A stretch of DNA of 64,000 nucleotides. Source: Pseudomonadales bacterium (GTDB lineage Bacteria > Pseudomonadota > Gammaproteobacteria > Pseudomonadales > JAHRWD01). This document shows, piece by piece, positions 53,576 to 62,806 of the stretch. The position numbers were made by a program, and so were the translations under genes. The DNA lies in contig JARGPR010000001.1 of the NCBI GenBank assembly GCA_029210125.1, positions 62,001-126,000 on the forward strand, in the 5' to 3' direction. The stretch's first letter is position 1. Each line of letters starts with the position of its first letter. The notes under the pieces were generated by a model, which made no database searches, was not told the origin of the DNA, and worked only from the letters and a program-made list of their open reading frames with translations.

Positions 53576-55006
53576 TTATTGAGATGCAAGAATCGCCTGG
53601 GCCAGTTTTTCCACTACGCTCTCGGCAGAAGCAACCTCTACATTAGTGAAACTCAGCAGCAAAGCGGGTGGCTGTTGCGCATTAATCTGAAATTTTGAAA
53701 GAGGGTGTGGCTCTATGCCCAACTCCCGGGCTTTTTGCAGGAGCAGCTTTTCGTTAGTTGTGTTTAGGAGCTCTCCTATGAGATGCATACCCCCTGCTTG
53801 AAGGCTTATCGAAAGCTCGTCGGGCAATTGTTTCTCCAAAGAATTCGCCAGGGCAGCTCTTCGTTCTCCGTAAAGTTTACGCATCTTTTTGATGTGAAGA
53901 CTGAAATGGCCGTTGACCATAAACTCCGTGACCACTTTTTGGTCTAGCAGTGACCCCACCGCCCAGAGGGATGAAAAACTTTGTTCGAAGCTAGCTTGTA
54001 GTTCGTTGGGTACCACGATGTAGCCGAGTTTCAGCGATGGAATCAATACCTTGCTGAAGGAACCGGTATAGATCACCCGGTTGTGCCCGTCGAGACTTTT
54101 AAGGGCGGGTAACGGTTTTCCGCCGTAACGGAATTCACTGTCGTAATCATCTTCAATAATCCAGCTGCCGCTACTTTCAGCCCATTGTAGTAACTCCATG
54201 CGCCGTTTTAAGGAAAGCGTTACCCCTAAAGGGGATTGGTGAGTGGGCGTGACCATTGCAAATTTTGCCGTTGGCGCTTTCTTAATACCCTCTGAAATAC
54301 ACATGCCGTCCTGGTCTACGGGAACTGGTTCAATTGAAAACCCCAATTGCTGAAAGCAGTTTCGGGCCCTAAAGTAACCTGGATCTTCGCACCACACTTG
54401 CTCTCCAGGCTGGCCAAGAGTCTGTGCGATGACGGTTAACGCACCTTGAAAACCGGAGGTAATAAAAATCTGATGCGGTTCGCAGACCACCCCGCGTGAA
54501 ATAGCCAAATAGTTGGCAATGGCCTGTCTTAGCGGCGGATAGCCGAAAGGGCTGTTACTTCCCAATTGATCTGCGGAGAGGCTGCGTGCATTTCGGTTGA
54601 TTAATCGATTCCATAATTTACGGGGAAAAGCATCTAAAGCGGGTACGCCTAGCTGTAAAGGCCGGGTGCTGGTTTCCATGATGGGATCTGTGGGTTTTGA
54701 GAGCTTATCGGTCGATGCTCCAGCTACCCCCGATGCAATAAGCTGCTGATCCAGCTCTGGATTCACACAGGTGCCCGCCGCTCCGGTAGCGGTGATAAAA
54801 CCTTCTGCTGCCAACAACTCATAAGCGCGTTCAACACTTCCCCTGGAGCAAGCCATTTCGGCAGCGAGGTTTCGGCTCGATGGCAAGCGCGCACCGGGAG
54901 GAAGATATCCACCAAGAATTTGATCCCGAATCTGCTGATACAGGGCCTGGTACATCGGCAGGCCTTTTGGTTTGTACTTGAAATTAAGTGACGCTAGTCC
55001 ACTCAT
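53576..55006 (-). CDS. MocR/PdxR-family transcriptional regulator
   Basis: 476 residues from ATG 55006; the upstream extension to 55135 overlaps the divergent promoter and is doubtful. N-terminal GntR winged helix (MYQALYQQIRDQILGGYLPP ... RLPSSRNLAAEMACSRGSVE), linker, then a class I aminotransferase fold with the PLP Lys in YTGSFSKVLIPSLKLGYIV. Such regulators sense PLP or amino-acid ligands. Divergent from a GNAT acetyltransferase 131 bp away, the likely target. Confidence 0.9.
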   Translation of the reverse strand: MSGLASLNFKYKPKGLPMYQALYQQIRDQILGGYLPPGARLPSSRNLAAEMACSRGSVERAYELLAAEGFITATGAAGTCVNPELDQQLIASGVAGASTDKLSKPTDPIMETSTRPLQLGVPALDAFPRKLWNRLINRNARSLSADQLGSNSPFGYPPLRQAIANYLAISRGVVCEPHQIFITSGFQGALTVIAQTLGQPGEQVWCEDPGYFRARNCFQQLGFSIEPVPVDQDGMCISEGIKKAPTAKFAMVTPTHQSPLGVTLSLKRRMELLQWAESSGSWIIEDDYDSEFRYGGKPLPALKSLDGHNRVIYTGSFSKVLIPSLKLGYIVVPNELQASFEQSFSSLWAVGSLLDQKVVTEFMVNGHFSLHIKKMRKLYGERRAALANSLEKQLPDELSISLQAGGMHLIGELLNTTNEKLLLQKARELGIEPHPLSKFQINAQQPPALLLSFTNVEVASAESVVEKLAQAILASQ

Positions 55007-55136
55007 ATGGCCTACTAAATTAGTTCGTTTTTGGATCTTTATTGTGGGCCATATTGTCAGTAAATTCCACTCCGTCACCCGCCGTGACAAAAGCCGCGAC
55101 AATGAGTACGAAATCACCCGACAGGCGCACAACAAT

Positions 55137-55568
55137 ATGGAAATTACCCAGATTAAAACCGAGCAGCAGATTCGCAGTTGCTATGAACTAATGGCGGTGC
55201 TGCGTCCACATTTGATCAAAACGGATTTTCCAAACCAGGTTAGTCGACAGATGGAGCAGGGTTATCAGTTGCGCGCACTTGAGGATGCCAACGACCCCCT
55301 TGCATTGATCGGGTACCGTTTGGTTGAAAATTTAATATTCGGGAAATTTCTGTATGTCGATGATCTGGTAACAGCACCCAACCACAAAAGAAAAGGTTAT
55401 GCCGGGCAGCTATTGGATTGGGCCATCCAGTTCTCGATAGACGAAGGATGTCAGGCCGTTCAGTTGGATTCAGGTTTTCAAAACGCAGATGCACATCGGC
55501 TGTATCTGAATAAGGGTTTCCAATTGAGTGCCCATCACTTTCGTAAATCCCTGGCGACTTTGCGCTGA
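55137..55568 (+). CDS. GNAT family acetyltransferase
   Basis: 143 residues from ATG 55137; the long frame opening at 54972 runs back into the regulator gene and is rejected. Acetyl-CoA-binding motif A is YVDDLVTAPNHKRKGYAGQLL (core Arg/Lys-Gly-x-Gly/Ala pattern), then QLDSGFQNADAHRLYLNKGF. The substrate is unknown. Position opposite a MocR gene suggests control by it. Confidence 0.88.
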   Translation: MEITQIKTEQQIRSCYELMAVLRPHLIKTDFPNQVSRQMEQGYQLRALEDANDPLALIGYRLVENLIFGKFLYVDDLVTAPNHKRKGYAGQLLDWAIQFSIDEGCQAVQLDSGFQNADAHRLYLNKGFQLSAHHFRKSLATLR

Positions 55569-55662
55569 TGCGCTGCAGGCATTAGCTAAAAAAATTATAC
55601 CCGTACAGCTCGAACGTAAGCTCTTTCTGATAGCGACATAAGAATCAACAAAACAGGAGTAG

Positions 55663-56247
55663 ATGATGAAAATTTCAATTATTTATAGCTCGGAGACCGA
55701 GCACACCCAGCGTCTGGCTGAGGCTATCTATGCAGGTTGTCAATCGGGCGCTGATACCTCGGTAACTCTGTTCAGAATAAAAGATGAGGATTTTGAGGGA
55801 GCCCGCTGGAATAACGAAGAAATACTCGCTGAGCTGGATAATTCCGACGCAATAATAATGGGCTCTCCCACGTTTATGGGTAGTGTGTCATCAAAGCTCA
55901 AGGCATTTATGGAAGCTACCGTGTCACGATATATACCTGAAACATGGAACGGGAAAATCGCAGCTGGCTTTACCGTATCGGGTACGCCTGGTGGCGACAA
56001 ATTCAACACCCTTAGCACCATAACTACCTTTGCTATGCAGCACGGCATGATATGGGTCGGACTTGGCTGCAACCCCTTCAACAGCACCGAAGGTATTAAT
56101 GCTGCGGGCCATTACTACGGAGCAACTGGCCAAGCCGCGCTGGATGACAACCCCGACGAGTTTCCATCGGAGGCTGATCTCAAATCAGGTCAATACTTAG
56201 GCGCGCGGGTTGCTGCCTACGTAAAAAAATTAACGGCCAATCAATGA
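55663..56247 (+). CDS. Flavodoxin / NADPH-dependent FMN reductase family protein
   Basis: 194 residues, starting ATG 55663 (ATG-ATG, either possible) with AGGAG upstream. FMN phosphate loop IIYSSETEHTQRLAEAI, SPTFMGSVSSKLKAFME and TVSGTPGGDKFNTL are WrbA-like. Likely a quinone or redox-cycling reductase. First gene of a three-gene cluster with an AhpD-like protein (40 bp later) and an exported DJ-1-like protein, suggesting oxidative or electrophile stress. Confidence 0.88.
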   Translation: MMKISIIYSSETEHTQRLAEAIYAGCQSGADTSVTLFRIKDEDFEGARWNNEEILAELDNSDAIIMGSPTFMGSVSSKLKAFMEATVSRYIPETWNGKIAAGFTVSGTPGGDKFNTLSTITTFAMQHGMIWVGLGCNPFNSTEGINAAGHYYGATGQAALDDNPDEFPSEADLKSGQYLGARVAAYVKKLTANQ

Positions 56248-56286
56248 CACGTTTCCCATTAACAGTTAAACCAAAGAGATAAAACC

Positions 56287-56724
56287 ATGAAACCAAGACT
56301 TGATTTGCAAACAATAGAGCCGGGCGCCTTTCAAGCGATGCTGGGTTTGGAAAAATACCTGTCTGGCATAAGCCTGGATAAGCTACTGATCGATCTTATT
56401 AAAATCCGCGCATCACAGCTTAATGGTTGCGCCTATTGCATACAGATGCACACAGAGAGCGCGCGAAGCCTGGGCGAGACCGAGCAAAGACTCTACGCGC
56501 TATCAGCATGGAAAGAGTCACCACTGTTTTCAGACCAAGAGAGGGCAGTATTGGCGCTCACTGACGAAGTCACTCAAATTTCTACTCATGCAGTGACGGA
56601 ACAAACCTATCAACATTGCCAGCAATATTTGAGTGATCACGAGATTGCCCAATGCATCATGCAAATTGTTCAGATCAACTCATGGAACCGAATCGCACTG
56701 GCTACAAAAATGTTAATGAACTAA
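56287..56724 (+). CDS. Carboxymuconolactone decarboxylase / AhpD-like protein
   Basis: 145 residues. The redox motif CxxC is in LNGCAYCIQMHTESAR, with the conserved His three residues on, as in AhpD-type alkylhydroperoxidases; KIRASQLNGCAYC is the family signature. Middle gene of the flavodoxin-AhpD-DJ-1 cluster. Decarboxylase activity is unlikely because the CxxC pair is kept. Confidence 0.92.
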   Translation: MKPRLDLQTIEPGAFQAMLGLEKYLSGISLDKLLIDLIKIRASQLNGCAYCIQMHTESARSLGETEQRLYALSAWKESPLFSDQERAVLALTDEVTQISTHAVTEQTYQHCQQYLSDHEIAQCIMQIVQINSWNRIALATKMLMN

Positions 56725-56766
56725 ATCATTATTACTTATTAAACCCCCAAAAAGAGAGACAAAAAT

Positions 56767-57438
56767 ATGGAAAACATAGTTCGAATATCAATCAAACTCA
56801 TGCTGACACTAACCTTGTTAATGGGAAGTGTTGCTAATGCTGCCCAGTCAAAAATTGGTATTTTGGTGTTCGATGGCGTGCTTACCAGCGACGTAACCGC
56901 ACCAATTGAAGTCTTTGGTGCGGCGACTAAAAAATCCTGGTTTTCTTCTTACGAGGTGGTCGTGATCTCAACGACAAAAAATAAGGAGGTGGTTTCTGAA
57001 GAGGGTCTGCGAATAGTGGCCGATAAAACCATTTATGATCCAATTGATCTTGATGTGCTGATTGTACCGAGTGCTTATGAGATGAAACCGCTATTAACCA
57101 ATAAGGATCTGATCAACTACATCGGCAATAGAAGCCAAAGTGCTTCATGGGTGGCAAGCAATTGTTCCGGTGCTTTCCTGCTGGGGGAAGCTGGTGTTCT
57201 TAACGGCAAAAAGGCCACGACATGGGCAGGAGGAGAAAGTGATTTATTAAAGAATTATCCAGAAATCGACGTTCAGTTTGATCAAAATGTCGTGATCGAC
57301 AAAAACGTGATTACCTCCAACGGCGGGCCGATCAGTTACCAGGCTGCTTTCGCGTTGTTAGCGCGCCTGAGTTCAGAAAAGTTCGCAGCTGAGATATCGC
57401 AGTTGATACAGTTTGACCGCCTTAAAAGCGCCTTCTGA
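56767..57438 (+). CDS. Exported DJ-1/PfpI family protein
   Basis: 223 residues. An N-terminal signal peptide (IKLMLTLTLLMGSVANAA) targets it to the periplasm, unusual for this mainly cytosolic fold. The class I glutamine-amidotransferase-like domain has the nucleophile Cys133 in VASNCSGAFLLGEAGVLNGK and GILVFDGVLTSDVTAPIEVF, closest to the AraC-associated PfpI group but with no DNA-binding domain. Cotranscription with the preceding AhpD-like gene (42 bp) is likely. Confidence 0.87.
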   Translation: MENIVRISIKLMLTLTLLMGSVANAAQSKIGILVFDGVLTSDVTAPIEVFGAATKKSWFSSYEVVVISTTKNKEVVSEEGLRIVADKTIYDPIDLDVLIVPSAYEMKPLLTNKDLINYIGNRSQSASWVASNCSGAFLLGEAGVLNGKKATTWAGGESDLLKNYPEIDVQFDQNVVIDKNVITSNGGPISYQAAFALLARLSSEKFAAEISQLIQFDRLKSAF

Positions 57439-57626
57439 GCTGCAATGGTTCGCTATGCCTCGTTAGCCAAATTCACTTTAAGACTACATAGCGGAAGGAG
57501 GAGATCGTAGAGTTTGAGTTTGTTGATCCAAGTATGGGCCTCTTGTTGTAACGAGTATGGCCCATAGGGATCGAAAATCATGGTGGGCTAATAACCTGTT
57601 TACCGATTCAACAAAGTTAGAAGTTA

Positions 57627-58331
57627 TCAGGCGAGCCCAATCTCCATCATAATCCATCCACCCAGGCCAATGGTGGCTGAGCCGATGGCGATTTGTAGTG
57701 TGTTGTGTGCCCAGGTGAGTTTTGCGGAGGAGGCCTTTAGCGGAATGGCAATGACCGCTGACAGCATGGCCATGCCGAGCATGGAACCAATGCCAAATAG
57801 TGCCATATAGAGCATGCCAAGCCAGGGAGATTGGATGGTTTTGAGGGTTAGCAGGATTAGCGCGGCGGAGCCGGCCATACCATGCATAAGGCCGATGAAC
57901 AGGGCTTTTACGGGAAATGTTTTGGTATGGCTGTGTTGGTGTTCTGTTGATGAATGGGCGGCATCAGGCTTTTTATCAGGATGAGCATGGGCGTGAAAAT
58001 GAACCTGTTTGCCATGGCTGTGGGTGTGGAAGTGTACCCGGTCTCGGTAGACCCTGCGCAGTACGTCTGCCCCAAGCACTACCAGCATAATGCCCACCGC
58101 AAACTCCAGCCCTTCGGCGAGCTGTTCTGGCATGACAATGTCTAGCCAGAGCACGACGGAGCCAAACAGAAATAGTGTGAGGGTATGGCCGAGCCCCCAG
58201 GCTAGACCGTGTTTAACGGTTTCGCCGAGGGATTGTGTGCCACTGGCGAGTGAAGCTACGGCGGCCATATGGTCGGCTTCCAGCGCGTGGCGCATGCCGA
58301 TTAACAGCCCAATGAATAGTAGACTCAACAT
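57627..58331 (-). CDS. NiCoT/UreH-like nickel-cobalt transporter family protein
   Basis: 234 residues, about six membrane segments. The metal-transport signature HX4DH is at residues 15-21 (RHALEADHMAAV), and a His-rich loop (HFHTHSHGKQVHFHAHAHPD and more) joins the halves. It could import or export Ni or Co; no urease or hydrogenase genes are present to decide. Eight bp after a thioesterase gene, in its operon; AAGGA ribosome site. Confidence 0.87.
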   Translation of the reverse strand: MLSLLFIGLLIGMRHALEADHMAAVASLASGTQSLGETVKHGLAWGLGHTLTLFLFGSVVLWLDIVMPEQLAEGLEFAVGIMLVVLGADVLRRVYRDRVHFHTHSHGKQVHFHAHAHPDKKPDAAHSSTEHQHSHTKTFPVKALFIGLMHGMAGSAALILLTLKTIQSPWLGMLYMALFGIGSMLGMAMLSAVIAIPLKASSAKLTWAHNTLQIAIGSATIGLGGWIMMEIGLA

Positions 58332-58339
58332 AATGTGTT

Positions 58340-58804
58340 CTATCCTTCCGGTGTGACTTTGAAGTGGTAACGGGCGCTGGCGATCAGTTTATCAGGATTA
58401 TCCTGCCATGCGGTGATGGATACATTGGCGATTCGTCGGCCCTGTTTGGTGACGTCACATTTTGCGTAGGTATCTATTGGCCGGCCGGATCGAAGGTAGT
58501 CGATATTGCAGTTGATGGGTTTTGGCATAGTACTGGATTCCATCGCATAAAGCAGATGAATGATGGCTGCATTTTCGAGAAATCCAGCAATTACGCCACC
58601 GTGAATAGCGGGTAGGTGGGTATTGCCGATATTCTTTTTGTCGAAGGGTAGTACAAACAGCGGTGTGCCGTCTTCATCGTGATCGAGTCGGATGCCTAAA
58701 AAATGAGCGTAGGGGATCAGCTCATTTACCGCATCGTAATCGCCTGTTTGTCTAGCGGCACTGAACAAGGTTGAGAAGTCGATGGTTTTGGTTTGCTCTG
58801 GCAT
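58340..58804 (-). CDS. PaaI/hot-dog family thioesterase (second gene of pair)
   Basis: 154 residues from ATG 58804, which lies just after the preceding gene; a longer frame to 58885 would overlap it by 56 bp. Hot-dog fold: LPAIHGGVIAGFLENAAIIHLLYAME and the strand PINCNIDYLRSGRPIDTYAKC. Acyl-CoA substrate unknown. Follows a related thioesterase (58830) and precedes the NiCoT-like gene. Confidence 0.83.
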   Translation of the reverse strand: MPEQTKTIDFSTLFSAARQTGDYDAVNELIPYAHFLGIRLDHDEDGTPLFVLPFDKKNIGNTHLPAIHGGVIAGFLENAAIIHLLYAMESSTMPKPINCNIDYLRSGRPIDTYAKCDVTKQGRRIANVSITAWQDNPDKLIASARYHFKVTPEG

Positions 58805-58829
58805 GGGCGATCGTTTGTCCTGGTTGGAT

Positions 58830-59264
58830 TTACTGTACGGATGTGCGCATAAAGGTTGAAACGCTGCTGGCGATGGGGTCATCAATGTCGTCTTGGTAAA
58901 CGATGGCTCGCATAAAAACCACGGTACGGGTAAGTTTGTAGCATTCTGCTACGCAGTATAGATCCTGTTCGGGTTGAGCTGGCTTGAAGTAGTCGACGCG
59001 AAGGTCCAGTGTGGCGATAGTTTCGGGGGTTTTGAGGGCAATGAAAACTGCGCGGCCACAGGTGCTGTCGATCAGTGACAATACCACACCACCATGGACG
59101 GTTCCGGTCAGTGGGTTGCCGATCAGCTCTTTTTTGTAGGGTATTTTGAGGGTGGCGCTGGTGTCATCCCGGCAGACAAATTCAATCCCCAATTCAGCGG
59201 AGTGGGGGATTGAATCGATATTTTTTTGGCTCTTTTTTGAGCGGCTGGGAGCCTTGTCGGACAT
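58830..59264 (-). CDS. PaaI/hot-dog family thioesterase (first gene of pair)
   Basis: 144 residues from ATG 59264; a GTG four codons earlier is also open. Conserved GNPLTGTVHGGVVLSLIDSTCG and DLRVDYFKPAQP identify the hot-dog thioesterase family. The N-terminus is Lys/Ser-rich. Forms an operon with a second, diverged hot-dog protein (58340). Confidence 0.84.
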   Translation of the reverse strand: MSDKAPSRSKKSQKNIDSIPHSAELGIEFVCRDDTSATLKIPYKKELIGNPLTGTVHGGVVLSLIDSTCGRAVFIALKTPETIATLDLRVDYFKPAQPEQDLYCVAECYKLTRTVVFMRAIVYQDDIDDPIASSVSTFMRTSVQ

Positions 59265-59513
59265 CTGTTTTCTCACTGCGTCATATCGTATGAACTCGAT
59301 TGGATAGTATATCGGGAACCGCGGGCGCTATAAATCACTTTTAGTTTGTGGCTATTAGTTTGGTGCTCTGATTGTCATCAATGATTTACATTTATTGCGC
59401 TGTGCTCGTATTATCTTATCCGCCGATACGATTACAACGGCTCAGATACTGCGTAAATTCATATCAACATGGATCTGTATCAGGTCCTCAAAATAATAAG
59501 GGTTGAATTGATC

Positions 59514-60299
59514 ATGACTACACCGAAAGAGGTTATGCCCGTTCCAGCGGCAACGGTTTTATTGTGCCGAGACTCGGACAAAGGTCTCGAGGTTTTTATG
59601 GTGGTGCGCCATCATCAGATCGATTTTGCTACCGGTGCGCTGGTATTCCCCGGTGGAAAAACCGCCAAACGCGACACTGAAAAAGGTGTGCGCGAGCGTT
59701 GCCAGGGGGTGAATGGTATTAGCGATGAAACACTGGCGTTGCAGGTTGCTTCTATCCGTGAGGCGTTTGAAGAGGTGGGTGTATTGCTGGCGCGGCCAGC
59801 CGGTTCTGATCAGTTAATTGAAGGGACTCGAGTGCTGGATTTGGATCACTACCGGGAACCTCTCAGCAAAGACGATATCGGCATTTTGGAAATGCTGGAA
59901 AAAGAAGATCTGGTTCTGGCCTGTGATTTACTCAATCACTTCTCCCACTGGGTTACACCCGAGGGATTACCAAAACGTTTTGATACTCACTTTTATATTG
60001 TCGAAGCGCCAGCGGATCACCTCGCGGTACACGATGGCGGCGAGCTGGTGGATTCGGTTTGGATCACCGTAGATGATGCAATGAAGGGATCTGAATCAGG
60101 AAAATACACCGTTATTTTTCCGACCAAAATGAATCTGCTGAAGTTAGGCAGCGACGCAACGGTTCAGGAAGCGATTGATACGGTGAATGCTGAAACGACC
60201 GTTACTATTTTGCCGGTGATGGTAAAAACTGAAGAAGGGGCATTCCTAACTATCCCGGAGGATGCCGGATATCCGGTTACCCGTGAGAAAGTGGGTTGA
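59514..60299 (+). CDS. NUDIX hydrolase, NUDT19-like with expanded Nudix box
   Basis: 261 residues from ATG 59514 (AAGGG upstream; the 59469 frame is less likely). Nudix elements: GALVFPGGK, then an insertion of ~30 residues before REAFEEVGVLLA, the arrangement of NUDT19/RP2-like CoA diphosphatases rather than the compact GX5EX7REUXEEXGU box. Probably cleaves CoA derivatives, which fits the many acyl-CoA enzymes around it, but this is inference. Confidence 0.85.
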   Translation: MTTPKEVMPVPAATVLLCRDSDKGLEVFMVVRHHQIDFATGALVFPGGKTAKRDTEKGVRERCQGVNGISDETLALQVASIREAFEEVGVLLARPAGSDQLIEGTRVLDLDHYREPLSKDDIGILEMLEKEDLVLACDLLNHFSHWVTPEGLPKRFDTHFYIVEAPADHLAVHDGGELVDSVWITVDDAMKGSESGKYTVIFPTKMNLLKLGSDATVQEAIDTVNAETTVTILPVMVKTEEGAFLTIPEDAGYPVTREKVG

Positions 60300-60331
60300 T
60301 TAGGCTGGTTGAATGGCTTGGGTTTAAGTCT

Positions 60332-60361
60332 AGTACCAGGCCTCGCGTGAGACTTGGTACT
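60332..60361. terminator. Weak bidirectional hairpin between nudix and enoyl-CoA hydratase genes
   Basis: GTACCA and TGGTAC arms with an inner CTC/GAG pair lie between two convergent genes. No T-tract; low certainty. Confidence 0.35.
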
Positions 60362-60384
60362 TGTACCTTCTGACTGGCTGAGCT

Positions 60385-61167
60385 TTAAGATCCGGGGAAA
60401 TCCGGCGCTCTTTTCTCATTAAATGATGCAAAACCCTCTTTTGCGTCATCGGTCATCGACATTAAAGGAATAACCATCTGGGCGTGATCAAATGCCTCGT
60501 GGATCGACATATCCTGCATCGCATGGAATGCGTGTTTACCCATTTTTATAGCGGTGGGTGAACGCGTTACAATCAGATCCAGCATCTCATTTACTTTGGT
60601 ATCGAGTTCCTCCTCCGGTACCACGTGGTTTACCAGGCCTAGACTTAACGCTTCCTGTGCTTTTACCGGCTCGGCGGTAATGCACATTTCAAGCAGCTTG
60701 CGGCGTGGAATAATCCTTAGCATGTAGGTCAAAATCATCATCGGGAATAAACCGATTTTTGTTTCTGGTGTGCCAAAAAGCGCCCGGTCGGTGGTGATGG
60801 CCATATCACAGGCACACAATAGGCCCATACCACCCGCCATTACGTGGCCATTGATGCGACCAATTACAGGGATATTGCAGGTTTCCATCAGTTTAAATAA
60901 CGAAATCATTGGGCTTTCAAGGCTGGAAACGTTGAAGTCAAAGACTTTGCCACCGCCTCGTTTCAGGTCACCACCGGCACAGAAAGCCCTGTTGCCAGCA
61001 GCGGTTAAAACAATGGCCCGTATATTGGGGTTATCCATAGCTTGTTGAACGCCATCGCGGATGCCATTTAGCACTTTATCGTTTAAAGCATTACGTACGT
61101 CCGGTCGGTTAATGGTGATCCATTGGACCTGTTTTTTAGTTTCGATTAATAAGTCCGAGTTAGACAT
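60385..61167 (-). CDS. Enoyl-CoA hydratase/isomerase family protein
   Basis: 260 residues, crotonase fold. Seen: INRPDVRNALND, oxyanion-hole regions NRAFCAGGDLKRG and GRINGHVMAGGMGLLCACD, and GTPETKIGLFPMM where one catalytic Glu lies; the first catalytic Glu position is replaced (AGGMGL), so the reaction may not be simple hydration. AAGGAGC ribosome site. Tail-to-tail with the nudix gene and 37 bp after a sulfotransferase gene. Confidence 0.9.
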   Translation of the reverse strand: MSNSDLLIETKKQVQWITINRPDVRNALNDKVLNGIRDGVQQAMDNPNIRAIVLTAAGNRAFCAGGDLKRGGGKVFDFNVSSLESPMISLFKLMETCNIPVIGRINGHVMAGGMGLLCACDMAITTDRALFGTPETKIGLFPMMILTYMLRIIPRRKLLEMCITAEPVKAQEALSLGLVNHVVPEEELDTKVNEMLDLIVTRSPTAIKMGKHAFHAMQDMSIHEAFDHAQMVIPLMSMTDDAKEGFASFNEKRAPDFPGS

Positions 61168-61204
61168 TATTCAGCTCCTTTTTGCTGTCGGGAATGTGAG
61201 ATTA

Positions 61205-61846
61205 CTAGCCGTCTTGCAGCGATTTCTTTACAAACATTTGCTGGAATTCTTCCGTAGAGTTGACCCTTGGGAAGTCAGATTCAGGAACAGCAACGTTCAA
61301 AAATTCACAAAGCGGCGACCAGCCTTCCGCTACATCAAAAGTCAGAAGACGATCCGCTGGAATGGCTTTTTGTACAGTTTGAATATGTTTTTCATACACG
61401 GAAATTGCGTAGTCTTTATCTTCGAAACGATTATCGAAGGTTTTTTCCAGAATGATTTTTTGGGTCATGTAGCGCTGTGGGTAGCTTGCAGACTTTTTAT
61501 CTGGCAAGGGCTGGGAAAGCAATTGATAGATAGTATTGGTTACGCTTTTATACCATTTTTCAGAATCCCGAACCGATAAAAGAACCTTTGCATCGGGGAA
61601 TTGATCCGCCAGTTGTTTCCAGAAGTAACAGCCGGGCCAATCCACAGTTGAGCCGTAGTTTTGAAAAATTGCACTCCAGTCAATTTGTTTTTCATCGACG
61701 GCCGAAGACCATAAGTCGGCATGTGAAGGGTTTTCATGAACTTCTATCATGTGGTAACAGGGTCCGACCCCTAAGGTTTCTAATGCGCTTTTTAGCGACA
61801 ATGTACCGGTTCGCCCGAACCCCGCGCCAATAACTGAAAGTGACAT
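61205..61846 (-). CDS. Sulfotransferase family protein
   Basis: 213 residues. PAPS-binding loop GAGFGRTGTLSLKSALETLG at the N-terminus and the 3'-phosphate motif LLSVRDSEKWYKS fit the small NAD/sulfotransferase-like family common in marine bacteria (Sulfotransfer_4 type). Substrate unknown. Good AGGAG ribosome site; probably cotranscribed with the enoyl-CoA hydratase. Confidence 0.88.
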   Translation of the reverse strand: MSLSVIGAGFGRTGTLSLKSALETLGVGPCYHMIEVHENPSHADLWSSAVDEKQIDWSAIFQNYGSTVDWPGCYFWKQLADQFPDAKVLLSVRDSEKWYKSVTNTIYQLLSQPLPDKKSASYPQRYMTQKIILEKTFDNRFEDKDYAISVYEKHIQTVQKAIPADRLLTFDVAEGWSPLCEFLNVAVPESDFPRVNSTEEFQQMFVKKSLQDG

Positions 61847-62097
61847 ACACCTGCTCCTGATATTATTTTTTTCAGGAATTATAAGCGCATGATGAGCAAA
61901 AAGGGTAGGGCAGAGCCTGGGTGAATATTACAACGCAGGTATCAAGTAGGTATCAAAGAGGGGAGGGTGTTTTCTGCAAGGTGTTACGAGGAGATAAGGT
62001 TGAATGGAAAGTGTAAAAAATAGCAACGACCAATTACAGGCCGCTGCTATCAAACCAGGAACAAATCGTAAGCTGTATCGTAAACTACGGTACCGAT

Positions 62098-62496
62098 CTA
62101 TTTCTGAATAGATTTGAGATAGTCCACCAATGCGTCAATACGGCGTGCCGCAATGAAATCACCATCCTGATCACGGAACACTTTACCCCAGACAGGCATG
62201 TCCACAGGGCCGTGGAACTGGGCTATGGTACGATCAGTAGCCGTCCCTGAAATGGCTTGACGAATAACTTTAGTTGGGAATTTCCCCTTATAGAAATGAG
62301 TAATGGCGGTAAGGTCGGCAGGTTTGTCTTTCATGTTGGCAGCCAATGGCCCATCCCCCATGCCGTTTTTACCATGACAGCCGCTACAGTATTGTAAATA
62401 GTCCGCTGGTGGTTCCATTGCGTTGGTCGCAACAGGCAGTAACAACATGGTAGAAAAAACTATAGCCGTTCGGAATTTGTGGACTGATTGGTTCAT
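62098..62496 (-). CDS. Small periplasmic cytochrome c
   Basis: 132 residues. Signal peptide ending LLLPVATNA, a single heme c motif CSGCH at about residue 36, and a distal Met in DMPVWGKVF. Class I cytochrome c type with no second domain; electron carrier in the periplasm, partner unknown. AAGGAATAA ribosome site. Divergent from a GST gene. Confidence 0.92.
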   Translation of the reverse strand: MNQSVHKFRTAIVFSTMLLLPVATNAMEPPADYLQYCSGCHGKNGMGDGPLAANMKDKPADLTAITHFYKGKFPTKVIRQAISGTATDRTIAQFHGPVDMPVWGKVFRDQDGDFIAARRIDALVDYLKSIQK

Positions 62497-62806
62497 ATTG
62501 TTTATTCCTTAAATAAAAATGTTTTTATAACTTATGAATAGCTTTTTAACCAAAGAAGGATAGTAATGCTATCGCCTATCGAATTCTCAGGAGTACTTTA
62601 TACTACTAATTTCTTCGGTAAAATGTAATCTATGTCAATCAAATACGCATTGGTTGCTTTGCCTTCGTGCTAGATTACTGTGTTTTAGGTTGTGAGGGAG
62701 GGATGAGTCGTCCCCCCTTAATTGATATTTATACAGGTTTTCAATATGGTTACCGTCAGGTCTGTTATTTGGCCCCTTACCGTAGTTAAACCAGAGGAAT
62801 AATAAG
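62497..62806. other. Intergenic region between divergent cytochrome c and GST genes
   Basis: 310 bp without a gene. It must contain both promoters. AGAGGAATAAT before 62807 is the GST ribosome site. A G-run/C-run pair near 62695-62720 could form a weak hairpin in the GST leader. Confidence 0.45.

Noticed and set aside
54972..55136. Upstream extension of the GNAT gene
   Set aside because: It overlaps the start of the divergent MocR gene and has no ribosome site; the family start fits ATG 55137.
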